Shown here: piece by piece, positions 1-7,660 of the stretch
How positions within the stretch are numbered: position 1 is the first letter of the stretch
Layout: every line of letters starts with the position of its first letter
NCBI GenBank assembly: GCA_002421565.1
Contig: DIKC01000009.1
Location: 1 to 9,169, forward strand
Reading direction: 5' to 3'
DNA from: Desulfobulbaceae bacterium UBA5628
GTDB lineage: Bacteria > Desulfobacterota > Desulfobulbia > Desulfobulbales > Desulfurivibrionaceae
DNA length: 9,169 nt
Position numbers and translations under genes: made by a program
The notes under the pieces: model-generated
Databases searched by the model: none
What the model was told of the DNA's origin: nothing
The model's input: the letters and a program-made list of their open reading frames with translations, nothing else

Positions 1-479
1 TTGCCGCTGCCGGTGGCGTTCCAGAAGGCCAGCTTGTTCAGCTCGTCCGCCTCAAAGGCTTGAAAGCGGTGCTCCGGTGCCTGGCCCCTGTTGTATTCAG
101 CCATTGCCTCGTTCAGACCATCCAGCAACTGTTGCCGCCGGTTGAAATACCAATCCAGGTAAATCTCAGTGAACAGCAGCGAGAGATACTGGAAATACTT
201 CATCTTGAGCTCGACGCCCTCGGCCAGGTTGCGGCGTTCGGTGATGGCCTGCCAATGGCCGACGATGTTCAGGTCATACCGCCGTAGCTCCGGCTCACTG
301 ATCCGGTCCACCTGAAACAGGTTCTGGTGCAACTCGTGGAAAAAGCCGGTCTGGCCGTCTTCGTAAATGCCTTCGTGGCGGTCTTCGCCCAGGCGGATTT
401 TCAGGGCCTGCAAGCTGCCTCCCTTAAAAAAGCCCAGCAGCCATTGGTTGAGGACAAGTTGTTTATGGAAGCTGCTCAT
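1..479 (-). CDS. Type III Res-like DEAD/DEAH-box helicase, N-terminal part (runs off the window)
   Basis: Reading the minus strand from the ATG at 479 gives 159 uninterrupted codons with no stop before the window edge. The protein begins MSSFHKQLVLNQWLLGFF. It has a conserved-looking block KYFQYLSLLFTEIYLD (residues 94-109) and ends in FWNATGSG (152-159), with the next codon starting AA as for Lys. That is superfamily 2 motif I (Walker A, ATGSGK[T]), so an ATP-driven DNA translocase or helicase is expected. The roughly 155-residue N-terminal domain before motif I resembles DEAD/DEAH helicases annotated as type III restriction Res subunits. The start is supported by a strong GGGGAGG Shine-Dalgarno at 486-492, 6 nt upstream, and by a 17-nt overlap with the preceding nuclease gene (stop at 463), suggesting translational coupling. 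Most of the ATPase and any C-terminal nuclease domain lie outside the window, so cleavage function cannot be judged. The family call is good; the exact subfamily is inferred. Confidence 0.85.
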   Translation of the reverse strand, partial: MSSFHKQLVLNQWLLGFFKGGSLQALKIRLGEDRHEGIYEDGQTGFFHELHQNLFQVDRISEPELRRYDLNIVGHWQAITERRNLAEGVELKMKYFQYLSLLFTEIYLDWYFNRRQQLLDGLNEAMAEYNRGQAPEHRFQAFEADELNKLAFWNATGSG

Positions 480-1518
480 CGCTCGCCTCCCCAGCCTGAA
501 TCTGCTCGATCAAAGCGGCCCGTTCCCGCTCCAGTTCCCGGCGCAGCTCCTCTTCCGACGGCAACACCAGCTTGTAGCGGCTGGCAAACAGCTGCTCGTT
601 GCCATGCAACACCGAATAGCGCACCACCGAAGCATCTTTATTCGAGCACAGAATGATGCCCACCGTTGGGTTGTCATCCTCGCCGCGCTTCAGGTCGTCG
701 TACATGCGGACATACATGTCCATCTGGCCGATGTCCTGATGCGCCAGCTCATTGGTCTTCAGATCGAACAGGACAAAGCACTTGAGCAGGTAGTTGTAAA
801 ACACCAGATCGATGTAAAAGTCCTTGCTCTCGGTGCTGATCCGCTGCTGACGAGCCACAAAGGCAAAACCCTTGCCCAGCTCCAGCAGAAAGGCCTGGAG
901 CTTGTCCATCAAACCCTGCTCCAGGTCGGATTCCAGCAAACGGCCGGTGCCTGGCATTCCCAGGAATTCCAACAGTACCGGGTCGCGGACGAACTCACGG
1001 GGTGATTGTTTCAGCGATGCCAGATTGGTATCGGCCTCAGCCTCCACCGCCGCCCTGTCCTGACTGGCCAGCAGTCGTTCGTAATACAGGGTGTTCACCT
1101 GCCGCTCCAGCGCCCGTGAGCTCCAGTTTTGACCGGCAGCTTCGTGCATGTACCACTGACGGGCAGATTCGCTCTCAATCCGCAACAGGCGGCGATAGTG
1201 GGTCCAGCTCAATTCGTGACGCAGTGCGTCACAATTTGGAAAAGCCTGATAAAAGAGCCGCATGTAGCGTAGATTGGATGCATCAAAACCCCGTCCGAAC
1301 TCGGCGGTTAATCGTTCGGCCAAGCCGGGGAGCAATTTTGCGCCGTAGCTTGCTCTCGCTTGTCCTTGCTGCTCAAACTCGACGATGTGGCGGCCGATTT
1401 CCCAGCAGGTGCGCACCTGCACGGTGTCCACGGCCCGCAACGCTTGCGCCCTGGCCTGAACAATCAGCCCGCGCAGTTGATCGAGCAGGTTCCCCCACTC
1501 AGTCATTTGCCCAGCCAT
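463..1518 (-). CDS. DUF1016 / YhcG-family PDDEXK nuclease
   Basis: A complete 351-aa protein of usual length for the DUF1016 (YhcG) family. The N-terminal domain (about 1-165) carries family hallmarks: CWEIGRHIVEFEQ (39-50), YGAKLLPGLAERL (58-70), FGRGFDASNLRYMRLFYQAFP (74-94). The C-terminal half is a PDDEXK-type fold: FYIDLVFYN (234-242, probable metal ligand Asp237), then FDLK (251-254), which fills the E/D-x-K position with Asp252 and Lys254, and a GQMDMYV segment (264-270). A charged helix (321-340) follows. Family members are putative DNA nucleases often found in defence and mobile loci. The gene starts at a TAATG overlap with the methyltransferase stop, under a GGAGGGGG Shine-Dalgarno, and overlaps the next helicase by 17 nt. 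That position makes it a likely restriction or accessory nuclease of the system. An alternative Met is residue 5. Family identity is strong; nuclease activity and role are inferred. Confidence 0.9.
   Translation of the reverse strand: MAGQMTEWGNLLDQLRGLIVQARAQALRAVDTVQVRTCWEIGRHIVEFEQQGQARASYGAKLLPGLAERLTAEFGRGFDASNLRYMRLFYQAFPNCDALRHELSWTHYRRLLRIESESARQWYMHEAAGQNWSSRALERQVNTLYYERLLASQDRAAVEAEADTNLASLKQSPREFVRDPVLLEFLGMPGTGRLLESDLEQGLMDKLQAFLLELGKGFAFVARQQRISTESKDFYIDLVFYNYLLKCFVLFDLKTNELAHQDIGQMDMYVRMYDDLKRGEDDNPTVGIILCSNKDASVVRYSVLHGNEQLFASRYKLVLPSEEELRRELERERAALIEQIQAGEASDEQLP
480..492 (-). promoter_or_regulatory. Ribosome binding site of the Res-like helicase
   Basis: On the minus strand GGGGAGG (492 down to 486) lies 6 nt before the ATG at 479. 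It sits inside the end of the nuclease reading frame and fixes the helicase start, which would otherwise be doubtful because the two genes overlap. Confidence 0.7.
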
Positions 1519-1530
1519 TATACCCCCTCC
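1516..1530 (-). promoter_or_regulatory. TAATG stop-start overlap with embedded Shine-Dalgarno
   Basis: The methyltransferase TAA (1520-1518) and the nuclease ATG (1518-1516) share one base. GGAGGGGG (1530-1523), lying in the last codons of the methyltransferase, is 4 nt before the ATG. This is a typical re-initiation junction, so the nuclease should be made mainly by ribosomes finishing the methyltransferase. Confidence 0.75.
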
Positions 1531-4500
1531 ACATCGAACATGCGGGAGAGGAATTCCGGTTCGATCTGGCGGATTTTCAGGGTCTTCTCAATACCTCCTT
1601 CTGCTTCGGTACTCTTGAATATGGCCGGAATGTTGTGGTCGCCGTTGATGTAAACCACTTCGTATTCACTGTCCGCCGGGTTGATGGCCAGCTTGTCGCA
1701 GAGGCGGTTCAGGGCATCGTAATCCACCTGCTCCACCTCCCGCCACAGAACCAGGGTTTTCTCGCCGGTGGGCAGCCAGCCGGTGACGGTGACAAACCCC
1801 TTGGCCCGCTGCATGTCGATATGCTTCACCCGCAGGCCGATGAGATAATTGAAGGTCTCCACCAGGTCGATGGCGCGCTCTTCGTAGGCTCCGGCTGAAT
1901 CAACCGCCACCTTGAGCGTGCAGTCAAAGGGCTTGGTGAACTGCTCCACCGAGAGCAGCGAGCCACGGCTTTCTATGTCCAGCAGGTAGCGCAGCAGATA
2001 CTCCTCCTGGGCCTTGGGCGGCAGAGTGCTGAGCAGGCTCTGCTGCTTTTCGGTGCGGCGCAACTCCAGGTTGTTCAGGGTATCTTCGTAGGATTCGATT
2101 TTGAGAACTTTGAAGGCGTGGGAAATACCGGTTTCAGGGGCTGTGGCTTTGCCAACTTTCCAGTCGGCGGAATAGACCACCTTCTGGATGCGGGGCTTGA
2201 GGACGGTGTCGAAATATTCGCCTTGTTCGACGAGGATGTACTTGCGGTGGCCCTTGTCTTGCCGGTTAAGATTGATGACGGCCTCGCCAGTCGTGCCAGA
2301 GCCAGCAAAGAAATCCAGGGTGACGCTCTCGGGCTCAACCGCGCCACAGGCCAGGATTGCATCCTCCACCAATTTCTTCGTTTTGGGGAAATCGAATGTC
2401 TTGTCGCCAAAAAGCTCTTTTAGTTCGGCGGCACCATAGTTCGCGGATGCATACTCTCCTTTATCCCACCAAGTCACCGGCGCCGCTTCATCATCCATTC
2501 TGGTCTTGAAGTCGATGGTAATTTCACCGTTTGCACCCCGACGAACACGATATTCTTCGTATTCGGTTGTTACTCGCTTATGACCTCGCTGCCACCTTTT
2601 CTCAATAACTACGCTATTCTCAGTCTTTATGGGATAGACTAAGACTTCCCCATCCTTTGGTGATTCAAGCAGTGTGTATTCCTGACAGGCTTCGTTCCAC
2701 TCCATTTTGAGTATGCGGATCTTATTTTCTGAATTTACCGCAATCGGATAAAACGATTTTGGTCGGTCCTCTCTGCGATCACCGTTTCCTGCTCTAATAA
2801 AATTCATCCACGAATATCTACCTTGCTCGTCCTCAAGTGGGTATCTCGCCGCCTTGCTGGCGCTATAGCCGATGGTGTGCGGGAATGCCTCTTCGCTTTT
2901 GCCGTAAAAAAGGGTGTATTCATGGACAGGAGAAAACTTACCCCTTGTTTTTCGGCTTTGCGGATTGGACTTGACGACTGCTACGCCAACTTGCTTATCA
3001 AAAGAGGCATTCAAGACTTGAATCAGGGGTGATGCCTCTTGATCGTCAATTGCTACGCTTATCAAGGCATCGTTTTTCATCAAACGCTTGGCAATATCAA
3101 GCCTGTTTTGAATGAGAGATAGCCATGAGGAGTCTTTGTATCCATTCTTATAGAGAATAGCAGATGCGTCCGTGTTATACGGCGGGTCAATGTAGATGCA
3201 ATTTACGCATTCCCAATATTTTTCTTGCAGTAAGGATACACCTTGCAAGTTATCCCCATGGATCAACAAGCCATCAAGTGTATCATCCAGATTATCGAGC
3301 GCAACCAGCAAGGCATCCTTGAAGGCCCCATCAAACAGGGCAGTGTCCACCATCAGGAACGGGTGCTCCTTCAGGTATTTGCCATTGCCTGCTTTGGTCT
3401 TCTTCTCCTCCAGCATCCCCAGTCTGTCCCACTGCTCCCATTGCTGCGGATTGGCGGCGATGGTCTCCAGCAGGTGCGGCGCCTGTTCAATAATGCGGTC
3501 AAGGGTCACGCAGTAGTGGGCAGCCACCACGAACTTCTTCTTCAGCCACAGCTTCTTCTGAAAATTTTCCAGTTGGGCGAGGAAGGTAATCAGGTCCAAG
3601 GCAATGGCCCGCAGGGTCTGGATCAGGCGCAGGTTCTTTTCGATGTCGGCAAAGGTTCCGGCATGCTGCACATCATCAAGGTGCATGACCTCGTTCTTGA
3701 TATAGAAGTCCAGTTCCCGGCGCAGAAAGCCGCCCAAGTCCTTGTGGATGAAATAATCCGCTGTGTTCTTCATGGTGTAGCTGGTGAGGCACTTTTCCAG
3801 CAGGGTGCGCTGCGGGTTCTTCTCGGTGGGCTCCCGCTTGCTCAAATCCAGCCAGCGGGCCTTGACAATGGCGTCGGCCAGGATGGTTTCCACCGCCTTG
3901 GTCACCAGGGCCTCCTGCTTGCTGCCCTTGGGCATGGCCTTGTATTCAAAGCGCAGGACCAGCTCGCCATTTTCCTCGGTTATCGGCAGCAGCGCTTCTT
4001 CATATTCCTCGCCCTCCTCGTCGGTGAGGATACGGGTGTGCGGTTCGATCAGGACAAAACGGCGCTCCTTGTCGTTGTCCTTGCGGTTGTCCTTGGCCGT
4101 GTCCGCCGTGATCAGCCGGAAGCGGACGGTGCGGCCGTCATCGAGCTTGAAGGCATAGTTGGCAAAATTTTCGCCGCTCTTGGTGTAGTACTGATCCTTG
4201 TTGGCCCAATGCAGCACCACCTCTTCCCCGGCATAGGGAATGGCGTAGGTGTCGCCCTTGTAGCGCCGCTGGCTGATGAAGTCGCCCTTGTCGTAGTAGC
4301 GGGAAAAGAAGGTGAGCAGGTGGGTGTACACCGCGTTTTCGTGCTCGACCGCGCCAGAGCTATAGGCGGCCAGTTTCTCCCGCAATTCAAGCACTTTAGG
4401 CACGGAATCGGGGTCGATGCCGTCGGCCCGGTATTGGGCTTCTTTTTCTTTCAGCTCCTTGCGCAGGCCATCGCTATTGGCCGCGCCTGCCGTGGCCAGG

Positions 4501-4655
4501 CTTTCCGCCACCTTGGCCTTGAGCCGTTTTTCCAGATAGTCGTTGACCTCGCGCGACCGGGCATTGAGAATGCGATAGACGCCAAAGTCCAGCTCTGGCC
4601 GGTCAATCTGGAAGATTTCCTTCAACTTCTTAACAAGGTCGTCGTATTTGCTCAT
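1518..4655 (-). CDS. Type III Mod-like beta-class adenine-N6 DNA methyltransferase, long form
   Basis: A 1045-aa protein predicted to transfer methyl groups from S-adenosylmethionine to adenine N6 at a specific site. Motif order is that of beta-class (type III Mod) enzymes: IHGDNL (465-470), catalytic DPPYNT (490-495), a variable target-recognition region (about 560-740), motif X-like FDFPKTKKLVEDAI (754-767) and the SAM-binding FFAGSGTTGEA (782-792). It is far longer than a classic Mod (about 600-700 aa): about 460 residues precede the catalytic core and about 240 follow it, both without motifs I recognise. The ATG at 4655 is chosen because the conserved-looking N-terminus MSKYDDLVKKLKEIFQ starts there, 22 nt after the upstream ATPase stop. 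An in-frame ATG at 4733 would overlap that gene by 56 nt and add an unconvincing 26-residue leader. The Shine-Dalgarno is weak, suggesting coupling to the ATPase. DNA for residues about 468-738 is much poorer in G+C than the rest. Confidence 0.92.
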   Translation of the reverse strand: MSKYDDLVKKLKEIFQIDRPELDFGVYRILNARSREVNDYLEKRLKAKVAESLATAGAANSDGLRKELKEKEAQYRADGIDPDSVPKVLELREKLAAYSSGAVEHENAVYTHLLTFFSRYYDKGDFISQRRYKGDTYAIPYAGEEVVLHWANKDQYYTKSGENFANYAFKLDDGRTVRFRLITADTAKDNRKDNDKERRFVLIEPHTRILTDEEGEEYEEALLPITEENGELVLRFEYKAMPKGSKQEALVTKAVETILADAIVKARWLDLSKREPTEKNPQRTLLEKCLTSYTMKNTADYFIHKDLGGFLRRELDFYIKNEVMHLDDVQHAGTFADIEKNLRLIQTLRAIALDLITFLAQLENFQKKLWLKKKFVVAAHYCVTLDRIIEQAPHLLETIAANPQQWEQWDRLGMLEEKKTKAGNGKYLKEHPFLMVDTALFDGAFKDALLVALDNLDDTLDGLLIHGDNLQGVSLLQEKYWECVNCIYIDPPYNTDASAILYKNGYKDSSWLSLIQNRLDIAKRLMKNDALISVAIDDQEASPLIQVLNASFDKQVGVAVVKSNPQSRKTRGKFSPVHEYTLFYGKSEEAFPHTIGYSASKAARYPLEDEQGRYSWMNFIRAGNGDRREDRPKSFYPIAVNSENKIRILKMEWNEACQEYTLLESPKDGEVLVYPIKTENSVVIEKRWQRGHKRVTTEYEEYRVRRGANGEITIDFKTRMDDEAAPVTWWDKGEYASANYGAAELKELFGDKTFDFPKTKKLVEDAILACGAVEPESVTLDFFAGSGTTGEAVINLNRQDKGHRKYILVEQGEYFDTVLKPRIQKVVYSADWKVGKATAPETGISHAFKVLKIESYEDTLNNLELRRTEKQQSLLSTLPPKAQEEYLLRYLLDIESRGSLLSVEQFTKPFDCTLKVAVDSAGAYEERAIDLVETFNYLIGLRVKHIDMQRAKGFVTVTGWLPTGEKTLVLWREVEQVDYDALNRLCDKLAINPADSEYEVVYINGDHNIPAIFKSTEAEGGIEKTLKIRQIEPEFLSRMFDVEGV
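2440..3250 (-). other. Low-GC segment within the methyltransferase gene (catalytic half plus target-recognition domain)
   Basis: Hand counts in 60-nt blocks give 33% G+C at 2701-2760, 43% at 2581-2640, 48% at 2641-2700, 38% at 3061-3120, 42% at 3121-3180 and 40% at 3181-3240. Flanking blocks of the same gene give 63% (2281-2340), 55% (3361-3420) and 68% (4081-4140). The reading frame is unbroken. The dip starts near the IHGDNL motif, covers DPPYNT and the variable region, and ends just before the motif X-like block. This matches replacement of a target-recognition module by recombination. Boundaries are approximate, within about 50 nt. Confidence 0.65.
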
Positions 4656-4677
4656 GGCGTGTCTCGGTTGAATTTCG

Positions 4678-7590
4678 TTACACCACTGTCCACTCGATGG
4701 TGAACAGACGGGTTGATTCGGTTTTCTGGGCAAGGCGGCGCTCCAGCGAAGAGATCAGGGCGTCACGTTTTTCGATGATGCTGTCTTCAACCTGGAATAT
4801 CTCGTGCCGCTGGCGGCGTTGCTGCTTTTCCAGCTTCTGGATTTTCTGCTGGATTTCGTGCTGCTCGTCAAGGCTTACGGCGACCCTGGCCTGCCGCTGG
4901 CAAATTTTGATCTGCTCCTTGGTATCCTTCAGGGCTTTCTCTGAGGCCAGCACCATATCATCCGCCCATTTCTCCAGCTTTTCACGGGCCTCGTTGAAGT
5001 GCCGGTTGTTCGCCTCAAGCGAGAGGCTGACAGTGGCCTTGGTGTGGCGCTCAGCCTCGGCTGACAGCCTTTGGGCAACCGGACCGGGGATTTCTGTCGG
5101 GCCGGCATATTCGGCAATACAGTTGAACAGCTTTTCGCAGGTCTCCTGGTCCAGGTGTTGGCCCTGATCGTCAATGGCGGAAAAGAGCAGATACTCTTCG
5201 CGCTCGTAGCTTTCAATGGCAAGGGCAGTCAGGGCAAGATACCCGCGTTTGCCGCGCAACGCTTCGACCAAATGCAGCCGGGTTGGATGCTGGCTGACAT
5301 TGAAGACAATGCGGGCCGGTGGCGTGTCCAGCGACTTGCCCTGATCAATGACATATTCGCCCAGCGGGTGCGAGAGACGATACAGAAAGGTTCCGTATTC
5401 TGCCCGTTGGTCTTCGGCTGTTTCCAGGGTGTGTGGCTTGTTGGTCTTGGGCGCGGCTTTGGAAATGAGGTGGTAGCGACCGGCGGCAATCCCCGGCGTC
5501 GGCGGCGTAGCGAGATCAAAAGCCAGGGCGTCATCGTCGAATTGCGCCCGCTCGTGCAGCATGAATTGGGTGAGCGACCAGAAGCGCCTGCTGAAGCGGT
5601 CGAGCTGGATCTTGGCCTCGTTCAACTGGACCCGCAACCGCTCATGAACCTCCTCGTCAAAATTTTCAAGCAGCAGCTTACGTGTATCACTCATCCGGGC
5701 CTGGATGCGCTCGTCCATTTCCGCCTGCAACGCCTTGAAGGCGGCCTCGATTTCTTCCTGGGTCCGGCATTCCTGGTAAATGGCAAGGATGCGCTTTTCA
5801 AAATCCACCCCGGATTCGATGCTGCCCAAAACATCATCGGAGGCGCCAAACACCCCACTGAACAGGTTGAATTTTTCGGTCAGCAGCTCCAGAACCCGGC
5901 GGTCTGCCTGGTTTCGCTCGTTGAGAAAATTGATCACCACCACATCATGCTGTTGCCCGTAGCGGTGACAGCGGCCGATGCGCTGCTCTACCCGCTGCGG
6001 GTTCCAAGGCAGGTCGTAGTTGATGACCAGCGAACAGAATTGGATATTGACCCCTTCGGCCGCCGCTTCTGTAGCGATCATGATGCTGGCCTGGTCGCGG
6101 AAATGCTCAATCAGCGCGGTGCGAATATCGATGTCCCTGGAGCCGGCGACCCGGCCCGTGCCCTGGTTGGCAGTCAGCCAGTTTTGATAAATGGCCGTGG
6201 CTTCCGGGCTGTTGTTGGTGCCGCTGAATTGCACAACCTGGCCCCCATAACCATGAGCCTCCAGGAAGTCTTTCAGGTAAATCTGGGTGCGCCGGGATTC
6301 GGTGAAGATGAGCGCCTTCCGTTTTGCGCCGGTGGTGGCCATCTGCTGGAAACCAACCTCAAGAGCACTGAGCAGGCTGCGGGTTTTGGTGTCGGTGCCT
6401 ATGCGGTGCGCCCAGTTGATCAGGTGGGTCAGTAAATCGATTTCCTCTTGTAACTGCCGCCGGTCGATGGTTGCCGGAGGAAGGCTGCTTTCTTCTTCTG
6501 GCGGGTCAAGCTCCAGAATTTCATCGAGCAGGTCTTCCTCGATGTCTTCCTCGGTGACAAGTCGTTCGGCAAAGCCGGGGTCGTCCTTGATTCGCTCTTC
6601 CCGCAAATCCTCCAGCCGCTGCCGCATGGTTTCCAGGGTGCCGGCAACCGCCAGAGAAGAGGACGCCAAGAGCTTGCGCAGGATCAGTTCGGTGAGATGG
6701 CGCTGGCTGTGCGGGATAGCGTAGCTGTTCTTGCGTTGCAGAAAGGCGCTCACCGCTTCGTAGAGCTGGTGTTCGTCGTCGGTGGGGCAAAACGGTCGGG
6801 TAATGGCGCGGCGCTCTGTGTAGCGGATGTATTCCGTGACCTGGTTGCGCAAGGTCCGTCGGCAAAAACCTGATAAGCGCTGGCGCAGGCCGTCCAGGTC
6901 GCCACCAGCCGTGACATACTGACTGCGGAAGGCGCTCAGATCGCCAAACAGGTGCTCGTCGATGAGGGTGGAAAGACCATACAACTCCAGCAGGGAGTTT
7001 TGCAGGGGGGTCGCGGTCAAGAGCAGTTTGCGGCAATCTTCGGTGGCCCAGCGCAGGCCCTGGCCGATCTTGTTGCTTTCCCGGTAGGCATTGCGGAGTT
7101 TATGGGCTTCGTCGATGACCACCAGATCCCAGGCGATGGCTTTCAACTCGTCACGAATCCGGTTGGCGTAATGGTACGACAGGATGATGATGGCTTTCCT
7201 GTTGATGGGCGATTGCCCAAGCTTGATGGTGTCGCGCCAGGTTTTGGCATCCAGCACCAGCGTCGGCAGGTTGAATTTTTCTTCCAGCTCCAACGCCCAC
7301 TGTTTGCGCAAGGAGGCCGGACAGATAACCAGCAGTCGGCGTCGGCGTTCCGCCCAGTACTGGCAAAGGACAATCCCCGCCTCAATCGTTTTGCCCAAGC
7401 CCACTTCATCGGCAAGCAAAACGCCTTTGGCCAACGGGGAGCGCATGGCGAACAAGGCCGCTTCAATCTGGTGGGGATTCAAGTCAACGCTGGCATCGAA
7501 CAGGGATTGCGATAGACGCCCTATCCCGTCAGGGCCATGCCGCCGGGTGAGTTCGTGGGCGAAGTATTTTGCGTGGAATGCTGTTATCAT
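4678..7590 (-). CDS. SNF2/RapA-like superfamily 2 DNA translocase
   Basis: A complete 970-aa protein and first gene of the operon. RecA lobe 1 has ADEVGLGKT (60-68, motif I), VVIDEAH (157-163, DEAH box) and LLTATPLQNS (190-199, motif III). Lobe 2 has ALIFTESRRT (426-435), IATEAAAEGVNIQ (505-517, motif V) and QRIGRCHRYGQ (536-546, motif VI). The QRIGRxxRxGQ pattern is typical of SNF2/HepA-type ATPases, which move along double-stranded DNA rather than unwind it. An acidic stretch (348-368) lies between the lobes. The roughly 370-residue C-terminal part ends in a long probable coiled coil (about 860-955). The ATG at 7590 is close to forced, because an in-frame TGA sits at 7611-7609 with no start codon between; its Shine-Dalgarno is poor. 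In DISARM class 1 a SNF2-type helicase (DrmD) also accompanies a methyltransferase, but no DISARM core gene is seen here. The likely role is DNA sensing or translocation for the system. Confidence 0.92.
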   Translation of the reverse strand: MITAFHAKYFAHELTRRHGPDGIGRLSQSLFDASVDLNPHQIEAALFAMRSPLAKGVLLADEVGLGKTIEAGIVLCQYWAERRRRLLVICPASLRKQWALELEEKFNLPTLVLDAKTWRDTIKLGQSPINRKAIIILSYHYANRIRDELKAIAWDLVVIDEAHKLRNAYRESNKIGQGLRWATEDCRKLLLTATPLQNSLLELYGLSTLIDEHLFGDLSAFRSQYVTAGGDLDGLRQRLSGFCRRTLRNQVTEYIRYTERRAITRPFCPTDDEHQLYEAVSAFLQRKNSYAIPHSQRHLTELILRKLLASSSLAVAGTLETMRQRLEDLREERIKDDPGFAERLVTEEDIEEDLLDEILELDPPEEESSLPPATIDRRQLQEEIDLLTHLINWAHRIGTDTKTRSLLSALEVGFQQMATTGAKRKALIFTESRRTQIYLKDFLEAHGYGGQVVQFSGTNNSPEATAIYQNWLTANQGTGRVAGSRDIDIRTALIEHFRDQASIMIATEAAAEGVNIQFCSLVINYDLPWNPQRVEQRIGRCHRYGQQHDVVVINFLNERNQADRRVLELLTEKFNLFSGVFGASDDVLGSIESGVDFEKRILAIYQECRTQEEIEAAFKALQAEMDERIQARMSDTRKLLLENFDEEVHERLRVQLNEAKIQLDRFSRRFWSLTQFMLHERAQFDDDALAFDLATPPTPGIAAGRYHLISKAAPKTNKPHTLETAEDQRAEYGTFLYRLSHPLGEYVIDQGKSLDTPPARIVFNVSQHPTRLHLVEALRGKRGYLALTALAIESYEREEYLLFSAIDDQGQHLDQETCEKLFNCIAEYAGPTEIPGPVAQRLSAEAERHTKATVSLSLEANNRHFNEAREKLEKWADDMVLASEKALKDTKEQIKICQRQARVAVSLDEQHEIQQKIQKLEKQQRRQRHEIFQVEDSIIEKRDALISSLERRLAQKTESTRLFTIEWTVV

Positions 7591-7660
7591 TTGCCAGGTT
7601 ACGCCGTCTCAAAAAATTTACTTGCCAACCTTAAAGATGTTCGTAAGCTATCGAAACAAA

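Noticed and set aside
367..1898. Several plus-strand open frames across the nuclease and methyltransferase ends
   Set aside because: They are antisense to the DUF1016 nuclease and methyltransferase C-terminus, and their translations are rich in Pro, Arg, Ser and Gln as expected for shadows.
3243..4703. Long plus-strand open frame (486 codons) opposite the methyltransferase gene
   Set aside because: Its translation is low-complexity, rich in Gln, Leu, Val and Gly, with no motifs, and it lies antisense to clear methyltransferase sequence. It is a shadow frame of a GC-rich gene.
4656..4733. Upstream in-frame ATG (4733) as the methyltransferase start
   Set aside because: It would overlap the ATPase gene by 56 nt and add a leader (MPRKPNQPVCSPSS...) that does not look like family sequence. 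The ATG at 4655 begins the conserved-looking N-terminus.
5071..6435. Long plus-strand open frame (454 codons) opposite the SNF2 ATPase gene
   Set aside because: It is antisense to helicase motifs V and VI and has no recognisable domain or ribosome site. It is a shadow frame.
1..7590. BREX or DISARM locus
   Set aside because: No PglZ, BrxC-like ATPase, DrmA, DrmB or phospholipase D-type DrmC is visible. Only a SNF2-type helicase and a methyltransferase overlap with those systems. Genes beyond the left edge could still change this.
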